From Ustilaginoidea virens (taxonomy: Eukaryota; Ascomycota; Sordariomycetes; Hypocreales; Clavicipitaceae): a stretch of DNA of 64,000 nt. The notes under the pieces were generated by a model, which was given only the letters and a program-made list of their open reading frames with translations, had not been told where the DNA came from and did no database searches. The translations under genes were made by a program, and so were the position numbers. Location: assembly GCF_000687475.1 (NCBI RefSeq), contig NC_057322.1, forward strand, positions 186,001 through 250,000. The letters are read 5' to 3'. Below, piece after piece: positions 35,254 through 47,561 of this stretch (its first letter is position 1; each line of letters starts with the position of its first letter).

Positions 35254-38200
35254 ATAGCCAGTTAGAACGTTCCTACCAATAACCCAAGCCATAATAACCT
35301 AGGCCATAATAACCCAGGCTACTAAGTCCTTAATATAATAGAGGTAAAAGAATCTAATAATAACCAGGAAATTACCTAGCTTAGGGAAGACCAATAGGAA
35401 ATAAGAAAAGAATTTAGTTATAAATTTAATCGAATAAACTTTAAAATCGATTTTTTAGCTAATAAGGTAGGCACTTTAGTAGATAGACTAATTAAGCCTG
35501 CTATTAGACTACCATCCCAGGATATAATAGATATGGATACCTTCTAAACCCCTATGGGTAAAGGAAATAATCTACTATCACTACCTAAAGCCTAGCAACC
35601 CCTGCCGGTTCCATCCAGTATTAGCAGCCAAGTCAGCGCTATAGCTATTAAGGAACTAGCTAAAATAGCCAATAGATTCTAAGAATCCTAAAAGCTAAAA
35701 GGGGCATCTAACTTCAACCAATAGAAATAGGCCCTTATGATTTAACTTAAGGCACTTAATATCGCTAAATTTATTGAAGATCCTTCTATTGCAAGCAAAT
35801 TTAACGACTTAGAGCAAGCACTTTTACTATTACTTATTAAAAATAATTATATAGAAGGACCAGCTGCCGCTATTAATTAGTGCACTGACCTAGAGTTAGC
35901 CTTTATATTACTTACCAAATAGTATTCTCACTTATTAGACGTATAGTAGACCTACCTATACCCTGCCTTCTATCAACTAAATTTTATAGGCTATAAGGGT
36001 ACCTTAGAATCTTTTAACGCTTCCTTTAATAGCTACCTATCCAGGCTGCAAATTTTAGGCTCCTACATATAACCTTTCGACTAAATCAGCTAGTATTTAT
36101 ATACTGTAGAAGGGGTCTTTTTTCAGTAGGCAGAATGGCACCGCACAATAATGAGAATCGCCTATACTTAGGGAAATACATCAAATATTAACCTGCAATT
36201 TTATATGGTTGATTTACTGGAAGAACAACGCATTAAAGGATCATTAGTAGTAAGGGCTACCACCCACCTCGCAAAGGTCAAGGGTGCCGCTACTACCGCT
36301 AACAATAGTAGTAAGCCGGCTAGTAATAATACTAGCAAGGGTGGTAAAAACACTACCACTAACGCTAATAAAAAGAAATAGGGGTCTTCTCCTACTTAAT
36401 AATAAGGGTCTTCTTCAGCTATATAAGGCAAGCCAGAAAATAAAAAGAAGAAAGAAAAGAAAGATTCAGCTAATAAAGCAGATACCCTATAAAAGACCGA
36501 CGAAAAGGAAAAGACTATTAATTCCTTTATATTAGGAAATTATAATACTCTAAGTTTTACACCTAGTAAGATAGCCTATTCTTCCTTCCAGGACCACAAA
36601 TATATGCAATTTCTAGCTACTAGCTATAGTGCATAATCCGGTGGGAAAATGCTAATAGATTTTTTTATTAAAATCCTATAGTAGCCTACTAGGCTGCTGG
36701 CCTAATGCCCTACTGGCCTACTAACCTTCTGACCATTATACCGCCTCTTGGACTTACGGTAGTCTTACCAACCTTAGGCCTTTGCCTTTTACCTTAGGAT
36801 TTTCAGTAGATTATTTACTATATATCAAGTAAGGTAAGCCTTATTAAAAAAGGTGTGGCATTACTAAATTAGCGTGGTGGGCCTACTAGTGTGGTGGCTA
36901 GTCCACTAGTGTGGTGGGTAGTCACTAGCGTAGTGGTTAGTTACTAGCGTAGTGGCTAATTACTAGTGCGGTGGTTAGGGTGGTTGGAAAGGCTGGATAT
37001 AGTGGGGCTGCTGACGTATTATATACGTGGCATAGCGAGCATTATGGGGAGCTTTCTTACTGGCTACCTTGGATGCCTAGGCCTACCCCTCCTTCGTGTA
37101 TATATAGGATAGCTTTTCCCCTTCTTTCTAGATAGTAGAAGGGCAGCACAATCGAGTCTATTAATGCACTATATGCCTCTTAACTTCCACCTTCCCTGCG
37201 TTTCTGGTTATCTTATATTTGCCTTACCTTTACACTTGCCCTACTTTATAGCACTTATATAGTCTTAGGACTTGGTGAAAAATCTAGTATTTATACTAAG
37301 ATTAGTTCACAGGTCGCAGACAGTCTTATGCCATCTAGCTAGCTAGTAAGGCTCTGCTTTTATAGTGACCTTAAGAATTACAATATTTTTGCTCTACGAT
37401 ACTGGTTCTATAGTATATATCATTAATAATAAAAAGCACTTCACCTACTTCTAATACTATACCGGAAACAGACCAATCATCAGCATAAGTGGTGGCCCAA
37501 TCAAGCCCAGTAGGTAGGGCATAGCGCGTTTTACCGTGCTATAGGCCACCAACCCACCTTAGTGGGGCACCTTAGAGCTAACCAACGCCCTCTTCATACC
37601 AGCTTTTAATATTAACATCTTTAGCGGCATTAAACACTATCTAAATCGTAGTAGTATTTAGGGCCAAAGCCTAATTAACAGCAATAACAAGTGCATTAGG
37701 CTTCTTAATTTTAAGAAGTATGGCTTCTTTTTATAATAAAAAGGAGTAGATTCGCCGTTTTTATACCATACCAGCCAAAATTACCTGGCTATATACAATA
37801 TCTCGGTCGAAATACCTGCCCTAGCTAACCTAGAAGAATACGAGGAATATCCCCTGCTAGAGGATTTACCTACCATATTAGCTAACCTATTAGCTGACTC
37901 GCAAGCTAACCGACCAGCTAGTCCTGGTTTTTCGGTGGTACTAATAGAGGCTGCTATTCCCAATACAGCCTAACTACTACAGAGGGCCCCGGTTGCCCTC
38001 AACCCAGCCCCAGTCACAATACTAGCTGCTAATATAGAATATCAAAAGCTGCTATTACTAGCCGGACTTTAGTATATCCGGCTTAGGCACATTAGAATCC
38101 AACTTCTAAAGAAAACCTATGCATCAACCACAGGGTTACCTGATCTCAGTAAGGTAAAGGATTCTAACTTTAACTATATCGCCTGTAAAAAGGCAAAGTC

Positions 38201-41200
38201 AGTTCGGCGTTTTACATTAGGGGCTATACTAGATCCGATACACTATTTGGATATTATAGAGGGTAATATTTTCCAAATTAATCCTCTTCTATATAATAAA
38301 CGCCCTATTTGCCTCATCTTAGTTGACCGGAAATCACGCTTCCATTAAGTATATTTACTACCTAATAAGGAGGGACCTATAGTATTCCTAGTATTATAGG
38401 GGTTCTTCTAAGGTCTTAGGAATCGCTACGGCAAATCAGCTATTGAATTCCACTATAATAGTAGCAAGGAAATTAACGATATTATTACAGCCTAGCTAGC
38501 TCTTAAGGGCATAGATTTTTTAATCTCTTCCCCTTATATTTATAAGCAAAATAGGTTAGCAGAACGCTTTATACAGGTCATTATTAACCGACTTAAAGCT
38601 ATTATGCTTTAGTCTTAGTTACCTTTTTACCTTTAGTCTATAGTGATTCTTAGTATTACTACCTTGGTAAATCTAATAGCAGTTATAAACCATTCCTTGT
38701 TACCTTTTGAGGAATTAAAGAAGGATTTTCCGGAAATTATATACTACTACCTACCTGACCTTACTAGCTTCAGGGCTATTAGTGCGGCTATAGAGGTACT
38801 AATCCCTCCAGAAAAACGGGTTATTAGCTATAAGCTAGCCCCCCGGACCGAGTTAGGTAGGTTACTAGCTACGCTAGGTAATAGCACCTACCTCGTCTAC
38901 ATCCTATATCGCCGGGTCGTCACTAAGACCTCTTTTATTACTTTCACCTACCAAAATAAAGGTATAGGCCCTATTTTAAGTGGCCTAAAGGGCACTTTTG
39001 ATTTCCAACCGCCTTCTAATTTAAAAGGGGTAAATATCGACTAAATTACTCTAGAAGAGCCTATTTAGAAATCGCTTCAGCAAAATATGCCTATTTCTAG
39101 CGTAGCTAAAGGCACAGGCCTACCACAGGCCACGGATCCAATACAGCCCATAGGCCTACCACAAATAGGCTTAATATAGCATATAGATCCACTATAACCA
39201 GTAGGCCTACCAATTGGCCTGCTATAGCACTTTGCAACATTTCCTAGCAATTCGCTATCTTTCGATTCTAAATCGCTTCAGCCTAACTCAGCTTTTCAGC
39301 TTAGGCAAGATAGTCCTTTTTCACCGGCTAAAGAATTTACGCTTTTTTCCTATATAAAAAGGCTGTAAATGCTAGGAAATGCAGAAAGCTCTCGTCATTA
39401 GGAATCTCAACTATAGAGATTTTCTAAATCCATCACAAAAGTAGGCATACCCCGCATATATGAAAATTCTGACTCGCCCTATATAGAAAATTTTTAATAG
39501 TCCGAATCTCAAAGCCCTATATATACTAATTTTCTACGACTTTCCGATATAATAGATTCTGCCTTTTTGCCCGGCTTCCTAGTAAATGCAGCATTTCGCT
39601 ATAGTAAAATACTGCTTATACTAGAATATCTAAAATTCGAGAGTCTAAATATCGCCTCAAATGAGAGACTATAGGAGAAAATATTTCGAGTATTAGAAAA
39701 AGTGCCTATTCAGCCATACCAGGTTAGGGCTACTAGGGGTAGAATTCGAGGAAGAATATAGCCACAGATACAAGATATATAAGGTATCTTAGGTTATAGA
39801 TACTATAGGTTACTTTTAGACCTACAGGCTGACTAACAGCCTAACCTATAGACTGACCAATAGTCTGACCTACAGACTGACCAATAGGGTGCTTTCCCAC
39901 CCACCCAGCTAAAAAACGACCAGATTTTTAGATACCTAGGCAGCCCCCCAGAGGCTCCCACACAGGATTTCCCCCTTCCTATGCTTTTTACCAGCAAATG
40001 TACGATATTTGCTATGCAGTAAAGATTAAGGCTGCAAAACGGGCCCCAAAAGGTGTGCCTAATAGCTGGAAGGAAGTCTTATATAGCCCACAAAAAGATA
40101 GCTAGGTTAAGGCCTTATTTTCGGAATTTAAGCAATTAATCGACTTAAATATCTTCTAATTTATACTAAAGGCTAGTATTCCTACTAGTAGGAAGATATT
40201 ATGCAACCGGCCTATTTTTCGTATAAAGAAAGATGCGAATAATAACCCGGTTAAATATAAGGCACGATTAGTTATTAAAGGCTTTATGCAGGTATCTAGG
40301 CAAGACTTTATGAAGACCTATGCCTCTACCTCAATCCCACCAATATAGAGGATCATCCTTACTCTTGCTACTGCAAATAACTAGGAAATAGAGCAGATCG
40401 ACTTTATTAGTGCCTTTCTAAATAGTGAACTACTAGAAACGATTTATATAGAGATTCTAGCTGGTTTTCTAGAATTTACAGAAAGCCTACTCTTACCTAA
40501 CCTAGCCTTATAGTCTGACCAGTAGTATTATCGACTTCTAGCCTTACTTACTAAGGTTAGATATAACCCCTCTACATCATAGGTTATACTGTTGAAGAAA
40601 GCCTTATATAGGCTAAAATAAGGCCCTCGCGAGTAGTAGTTACGGTTAAAAGACCTTCTAGTACAAGAGGGTTTTACGCTACTACTTTCTAATGCTGCCG
40701 TCTTCTATAATAAAGGAACGCATACCTTTATTATGACCTATATGGATAACTGCTTGATTATCGGTCCAGACCTTAGCTATATTAACCAACTTAAGGCTAA
40801 GTTCCATAAGGTATATGCTATAGAAGACCGAGGACCTGCCTCCTTCTTTTTAGGAGTGCAAATTATTAGGGATAGAGAAAAGGGCCTGTTATAGCTACAC
40901 TAATCGCAATTTATTGCGGAAGTCCTTAAGAAATTCAACCTTAAGGACGCACGACTATATCTAATCCCGCTATAGCCCGGTATATTTACTAAGGCTGACG
41001 ATACGCCGCTGGATGCTAGTAATTAATACTTATTCCAGCAGCTGGTAGGGATATTAATATGGTTGATGATAATATCAAGACCTAACCTTGCCTTTCCAAC
41101 GCAATACCTATTACGATATAAGCAATAGGCTTCTACTATACAGCTTAATGCTGCTAAGGGCGCTTTTCGCTACTTAGCTGGTACGGCAAATACAGCCATT

Positions 41201-41704
41201 TGTTACCGTTACCGAGCCGCTAAAGCTACCGTAGTATTAGCTGTATTTTGTGATAGCGATTTTGCTGGGTGCCGGCTGACTTCGAAGTCTACTGGTGGTT
41301 ATCTTACTACCTTAAATGGTGGGCCTATTAGCTGGAGGTTAAAACGGTCTTCGACTGTGGTTTTATTAATACTTAAAGCCGAGTCTAATGTAATGCTTGA
41401 AGCGATTAGCGAAGTAGAGTAGATATCTAATTTATTTAAAGAAATCCAGGTCGATATTTAACGCCCAATACCACTATACTGCGATAACTAAGGGTCTATT
41501 TCTAATGCAAATGACCTAAATCAGCATACCCGCACTAAGCATACCTTACTTAAATTCCGGTATATATATAAGAAGGCCTATAGTGGCCTAGTAAAAATAT
41601 CTTATTTACCCACGACAGATATACCTGCGGATGGACTTACCAAACCACTTCCAAGCCCGAAATTCCCTATATTTCGGCAGCTATTAGGGCTGCAATCCCT
41701 ATAG
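35254..41704 (+). pseudogene. Copia-B3 gag-pol, RIP-inactivated with one frameshift
   Basis: Start codon ATA at 35254, as in B1; end TAG at 41702-41704. A solo A LTR interrupts it at 36666-37385. The integrase open piece is at 38643-39044. A C run near 39971 has one base fewer than in B1, which moves the frame by one and fits the end frame. The RT motif is YMDN near 40739, as in B1. The RNase H region (41120-41440) includes SDFAGCRLTSKSTGGY. It shares with B1 the gag-leader insertions and many stops, and is therefore its sister copy. Confidence 0.9.
36661..37390 (+). mobile_element. Solo Copia-A LTR in B3, with TSD
   Basis: The LTR is 36666-37385 (720 bp), flanked by ttttt (36661-36665 and 37386-37390) at exactly the same position in the element as the solo LTR in B1, and the same length. 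A single insertion copied with its host element is far more likely than two. Confidence 0.92.
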
Positions 41705-41793
41705 CATCATCATCTTTTTTTTTTCTGATTTTTTACAGGGTTTCTTTCTTTTATTCTAATGCTAGGATTAGCCATATTGCTAATCAGAGGGGG

Positions 41794-42520
41794 TGTTGAA
41801 ATCAGCGCCTTTTTAGCTGTATTTTGGTATTGGTCTCGCCACCATACGACGTCTTTACGTTGAGATATCACGGTGGCTATACCAGGCGCTATGGTGGGGC
41901 ACAGCGCCCCACAACGCCGATTACAGTGGGCCACAGCGCCGGTTACGGCACCGGTACAGCGACCCACATCCGGCCATAGCGGCCGGTCACAGCGGGTCAC
42001 AGGGCCCACAACAGGCGGCGCATTTCTACGGGATTACCAAATGGGCAAACCTTGCTAATACCAGCACTTTCGGCCTTCTACATACAGTCACCCGCCACAC
42101 CGGTCATTTACGGCAGACCGATATAGGGCTTCCGGCCCGTATGGCAGGCTGTTATAGGGCATCCGGCACACCGCTATAAGCCACTGGGCTTGGTTGGGTA
42201 TGCACTGGGTAGGATATTGGGCACAGACTGGGCACGGTTGGGCAGACCGACTTTTCGTCGGGTTTTTCGCTATTTTTGCGGTTTTTCATTATTTTCAACC
42301 ACTTTTTCAAGATGGTAGAAATATGCCCAAAATTCCCTCTTTCTAGCTAGAATAGTCACCAACAATTAGAATCAGATTTCCCTGACATCTTTGCTCTGGT
42401 CAACCTCTCGTGCGCTTTAAATCCTTAAACAGCTCTTTGTTTTATTCTGCAACGCCTTGTACGCCACTGTCGGTACTTAGTATACTTTCCAACAGTGTTC
42501 TGAGTCACCATTTTGCAACA
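41794..42520 (+). repeat. 3' LTR of Copia-B3 and of the whole composite
   Basis: 727 bp, TGTTGAAATC to TTGCAACA. Its last part is much less mutated than the LTRs at 14903 and 34226. It is followed by ccata. Confidence 0.92.
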
Positions 42521-42525
42521 CCATA
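42521..42525. repeat. Target site duplication of the Copia-B composite (right)
   Basis: ccata, identical to 14898-14902. The Gypsy pol continues from here in the frame left at 14902. Confidence 0.9.
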
Positions 42526-45490
42526 AGACTAATTACTTAAGGTATAGAGATAAATAATTAACCTAATAAATAAAGGATAGATCTAAGCGAGCTCTTTATT
42601 AGTAGTAGTATTAGTCCTACTAGCTAGAAAGGGGAATAGCAGATAGCATTTTTGCATTAACTATCAGGCCCTTAATAAGATTACGGTTTAAAACTGATAT
42701 CCCCTCCCTTTAATTAAGGAGACCTTATAATCCCTATCCTAAGCAAAATAGTTTACTAAAGTTAATATATATATAGGATTCTATAAGATATATATTATAG
42801 AGGGCGATAAATACTTAATTGTATTTTATATACGATTCGGACTATTTAAATAGCTTATTATGCTATTTAGTTTAATTAAGGCCCTTATAACCTTTTAAAG
42901 ATATATTAATAAGGCCTTAGGGAATATATTAGGAGACTTTATAATTGCCTACCTCAATAATATTTTAATCTATACCGGGGGATTAAAGGCGGACTATATA
43001 GGGTATATTAAGGAAGTCCTTCGACGATTACAAAAGGCCAGCTTAAATTTAGATCTTAATAAATGCGATTTTGCAGTAAAAGAGGTCTAATACCTAGGAT
43101 ATATCGTAACGGCTAAAAAGGAAATCTATTTAAACCCTAAAAAGATTAAGGCTATCTAGAACTAAAAAGCACTTATAAAATTAAAAGGCATTTATAGTTT
43201 CTTTAGTTTTACTAATTTTTACTGCGATTTTATCCTAGACTTCTTCCGCCTTATCGACCCTTTAGTTAGATTAATAAAAAAAGAGGTCTTATTCTAATAA
43301 TTAGATAAAGAAGAGGTAGCATTCTAAGCGCTTAAATAGTATTTTATATTATCTCTAGTTCTCGCCTAATACGACCCTAATAAGGAAATAGTCCTTAAGG
43401 CAGATAGTTTTAGTATAGCTTTTAGCGGCTATCTATTATAGATCGGGGAGGATAATATATTCTACCCTATTATATATTATTCTACTCGCTTATTAGATAT
43501 AGAATAGAACTATACTATATACGATAAGGAACTTTTTACTATTATCTTTTGCCTTAAGGTATAATTAGTAAAACTCTATTTAATAACCTCCCTTTTTATT
43601 ATCTTTATCGACTATAAGAACCTAAAGTACTTTACCCGACTATAAGAAATATTTAAGTAATAAGCCTAATAGGCCAAAACTCTAGTGCTTTTTAACTTCT
43701 ACCTTCGGTATCGGCTAGGGTTATAAGCCTAATGCCTTAATACGCTTTCTCAATAGGAATAAAAGGTAGATAGGGTAAAGCTATAAATCGGCTAGATCCT
43801 AAAACCGCTATCTATTTTAGTACTTAATATAGATATAATAGAAGGTAAAAAGATACTAACTTTAGCCCTAAAGACCACCCTACCTTATAGCCTATATATC
43901 TTCGCCGACTCTTACCTCTAAGCTATTTAAGACTAAGCGATATCTAAAAATAGTATATATCGGGCCCAATAGATAGTAGTTATAAATAAAGAACGATAAT
44001 TTCTAGCAGAAGTAGCGATATAAAAATAAATTACTAATTATACCCTAAACGCATATAGCGTGCTCCTTTACTGGGTATAGGTATAGCTCCTATTATTTAA
44101 GCCCTTAACTACTACAATAATCTAATACTACTATAACTTGCCTATCGCAGGCTACTTAAGGAAAAATACTACCTTCTAACTATTACAATAGGATTATCAC
44201 TTCAATAATATATTGTCTAAAGTAGTAAGATATATTCGGAATTGCCGATACTATAAAATATATAAGAGCCGCTAATTGCACTAGGGCCTATTATAACTAC
44301 TACCAATTACAGACTATTTCTAATCGTAGATATTAATCGATTTTATAACCGATCTTCCTACTTATAATACCTTTAATCCGCAATTCCTAATAGTAATTTT
44401 AGACCGCTTATCGAAATATATCTAGCTTAAAGCTATACACTTAATAAAAGCAGAAGACTATATAGAACGCTTTTAATAGTATTAATAGCGCTTTTATAGC
44501 TTCCTTAGGGAGATTATTAATAATTAAGGTTCGGATTAGGTAGGCTAATTTTAGTCTACGCTATATAAATCAATTAAGACTAAGTAATTTCTATTAATAG
44601 TATACCACCCCTAAACTAATAGCGGCATAAAGCGAATAAACTAAGAAGTATAGGCGGTCCTCTGTATTATAGTTTTCTTTAACTAATACGATTAGCTATA
44701 TTATCTCGCGGTATATTAACTCGTATTAAATAATTGGATATTATTTATTACCGGGTTTAGCCCGAATTAGCTATTTAATAAGTTTAATATTCTAATTATC
44801 GCCCTACCTTTAGAAGTAACCCTAAGCTTAACTACCCTAAAGGGGCATATAGCTCTCTTTCTTAATAACCTTAAAGAAGGATAGAAATTAGCCTAAACTA
44901 CTATCGCTTTTGCATAATAACAATAGTAAAATACTACTAACCGTTTATAATGCCCGGCCGAGCGCTTTTAAATTAGCGATTAGGTATAATTAAACCTCTA
45001 GAATATTAAAACGAACCGCCTATATAAGAAGCTCGATTAGGTCTCTACTAAATATATTATCGTTATTATCCTATTACTGCTTAATATTTAGCTTAATATC
45101 CTATAAGGCATCCGTCTAGTTTTCTATATTAACCTAATCGAATAAGCTGCTTTTAATCTATTACCTAATTAGGTAATAACCAATATATAATTTAGGCCTT
45201 TATTTGTCCTCCCTTAAGACTCTATAAATCTATATAGAGAGTATAAAATTAAAAAGATACTTATAGCAAAAAATATATAAGGCTAAAGATAGAAATATAA
45301 TATACTTATAAAGTAGAAAGGGTATAACTTACTAATATAAGAACCCTTAGAAAACTTTAAAGATACTACTATATAAGAAATATTTAAAGAAAAATAGGGA
45401 GATATTAGGACTTACGATAGGCCTAGCTAGGTCTTAAAATAGGGTCTATTAGACCGGTAAATAATACCGAATGCCTACTATTATAAAATA
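42526..45490 (+). pseudogene. Gypsy pol, 3' part: RT, RNase H, integrase, chromodomain
   Basis: RT: DYGLKLI near 42690, FTKVNIYIGFYKIYIIEGDK near 42755, and YLNNILIY near 42952, where YLDD has become YLNN by G-to-A. RNase H: ADSFSIAFSGYLL near 43400 and YTIYDKELF near 43510. Integrase: zinc region near 44150-44260, then DFITDLP near 44340, SDQVGQFQSTL near 44530 and YHPQTNSGIKRIN near 44600. Chromodomain: YKIKKILIAKN, then YNILIKQKGYN and EPLENFKDTT at 45240-45365. The chromodomain places it among chromoviruses; such domains guide integration to histone-marked heterochromatin. Many stops are of C-to-T type. Together with 14156-14897 this is one pol. Confidence 0.88.
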
Positions 45491-47317
45491 AATTAAATAA
45501 AAACAATAAAAATACTTTAAAAAAAAATAAATTAAACCAGGGCCAATATAGGCTTACCCCTAATACGCCCCCTCTTAGGGCTACTCTTTATCTCCCTAAG
45601 CCTCCTTATATTCCTACGGCGGCATATAGGCTAGTAGCAGCGGGGGTCTTTACGGGGCAGGGCGCGCATATAGGCTATATATTAGATAAAGATAATTCCC
45701 TATGCGTCTACAATATAATAAAGTCTATAGGCCACTATAAGGCGAATATAGCGGTAGCATATTAGGAGATAATAAGACCTTTTAACGAGATAGGGCCGGA
45801 CGATATAGCATCTACGGCGGCAGCTGCGATAAAGATGGCAAAGGCATAAGGGGCTATAGAGCGGGTTTTGCCTATTATTATAGGGGTTATATTAGATAAC
45901 CTTATACTAGCGGCGGCAGAGCCTCTATATAGTACCAACCGCCCTAATTATACGATAGTTCCCTTTTTGCATAATACGCAGGGAGGGCAGGCTAAAATAG
46001 AGGCGGGGGCAGCTAGGGATATTAAGCTCTAACTTAGTACTGCTCTATCCTGGCATAATATTCCCAGGCTTCTACTTATATTTCCCTTATAATATTTAGC
46101 ATAGGGGCGAGATTTATAACGGATCTAGCCTAACGCCGGGAGGGCATTAACGCTATAGATATAGTAGAAACTATACTAGAGGCATCTTTTAGCCTAAACG
46201 CTAAACGCGGGGCGCAAGGGGCTACCTACTCGGCAGCGAAAGTATAATGCTATTAATTATTTAAAGCCTAAAACTCAAGGGTTAGGATAGCGGCATACGC
46301 TTTCTATATATCCATCTTAGGATAGGCAGGCTCTATAATAGCCCTCCCCTCCTTTACTGCTTTAATCTAGCTATATAAAATGCATCGCAATATAGGGTTC
46401 CCCGTAAAACGTTAATTAAGCTATACGCAGGATATATAGGAATTAGTGTAGCTTTTATACCCCTTTACTCTTCTATAGCGCTTATAAATAAGTAGTTCTC
46501 CAATCGCTTGCATATATTTAGTATATCTATTATATAGGAACTCTTTATCTTTTATATATTAATACTCCTTATCTAAAAAGTCCCCCTCTAAAAGAAAGTC
46601 GCTAGTAGCGCAGTATAGCTTCTAGGGATAAATAGGACCCGATTCCCCCCTAATAGGGGCACTACTAGTAGCAGATAAAGATATATTCGGGTTCTAAATA
46701 GGATTAGTACGAGACGCTTATAAGATAGGTAAAGACTTAAAATATACTAATAGGCTTAATAATAGGCTATACCGGGTCTGACTACGAAAGGAGTTAGTAG
46801 CTAATTGCAATAGAGATAAAATTCGGCAAAAAATACTAATATAATCGGGGCAGATATAATGCTTCAACCAATTAGCATATAATACAAGCTCAACGCAGGA
46901 TAAAACTTATAACAATAGGGACCTTCGATATTTATTAATAGCTTTAATAGGAAGAAAGGAAGTAGGAAAAAAGCCTCTAATAAGAAACAATAAAGACTAT
47001 AGAGAGATTTCCAGCCGGTAGCTAGCAAAAAAATTTTTATAACATTCCTAGCTATATCGGTTAACTCTAGCTAGCGGTGCAATAATGAACTTTTATGCGC
47101 TTCTACTATACTATTCCTAATTGGCGATTATACGACTCCTGCTAATTATATAACTATATCCGCTATGCTTTTAGATGAATCCCTCTTATACCCGATAATT
47201 AGCCTATATACGGATTTAAAGATATTGCGATATAGTAACCGGCGATATAATTAGTCCTAGTAGGGGACGAATTGACGATAGAGGGCGATTTTCCGACTCT
47301 AAGGCGGAGGAGGGGGG
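45491..47317 (+). other. Long region between Gypsy pol and its 3' LTR
   Basis: About 1.8 kb, unusually long for a chromovirus. It is degenerate, with no recognised domain. Weak sequence similarity to the matching region of the second copy (47890-49754) is visible in translation, for example ILILLIQKVPLQKKVASSAV near 46555 against FILLIKGITLQQVVAYSA near 48940, and NFYALLLYYS near 47090 against FYMLLLYYY near 49570. This could be a decayed extra ORF or a long 3' untranslated region. Confidence 0.45.
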
Positions 47318-47561
47318 TATATTACGGGCTCGGGCTACGCCCGCGCTATAATGTAGCTAGGACTCGGGCTACGCCTATAATTAGCCTAGGGAGCATTAGT
47401 ATAGGGTTATAAGGCCTTACTAAGGAATCGGCCTATACTACGTACGGGTATAAATAGACTACTTAAAGGCCCCTATTCGGGTCCTCTCTCTTTCTTCCTT
47501 AGTCTATTTAATATATTCATTCGACGCCTATTCGCAATAGCCCTAGGGCTAGTCCTTTATA
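47318..47561 (+). repeat. LTR of the first Gypsy copy
   Basis: Preceded by the purine tract GGAGGAGGGGGG. It starts TATATTACGGGC (TG-to-TA RIP) and ends AGTCCTTTATA. It matches the LTR at 49755-50009, which ends in an intact CA. A TATA box, TATAAATA, lies at 47449-47456, followed by a pyrimidine-rich stretch (TCCTCTCTCTTTC). Confidence 0.82.
47449..47456 (+). promoter_or_regulatory. TATA box of the Gypsy LTR
   Basis: TATAAATA, about 35 bp before GGGTCCTCTCTCTTTC. The pyrimidine tract is conserved in the second LTR, but the TATA is altered there (GTTAAATAG near 49900). Confidence 0.5.

Larger units (their letters stand above)
14903..42520 (+). mobile_element. Copia-B composite: three internal regions and four LTRs under one TSD
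   Basis: The order is LTR (14903-15629), B1 internal cut at 21801, B2 5' LTR (21802-22494), B2 internal (22495-34225, split by Copia-C), one shared LTR (34226-34952), B3 internal (34953-41793) and LTR (41794-42520). The only flanking duplication is ccata at both outer ends. B1 and B3 share insertions that B2 lacks: a solo A LTR, a segment near 15730 and 35050, and extra AAGCCATAATAACC repeats in gag. They are therefore sister copies. B2 is nested in B1 at its exact LTR terminus. The missing B1 3' end and the missing separate B2 3' LTR fit LTR-LTR recombination. Confidence 0.85.
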
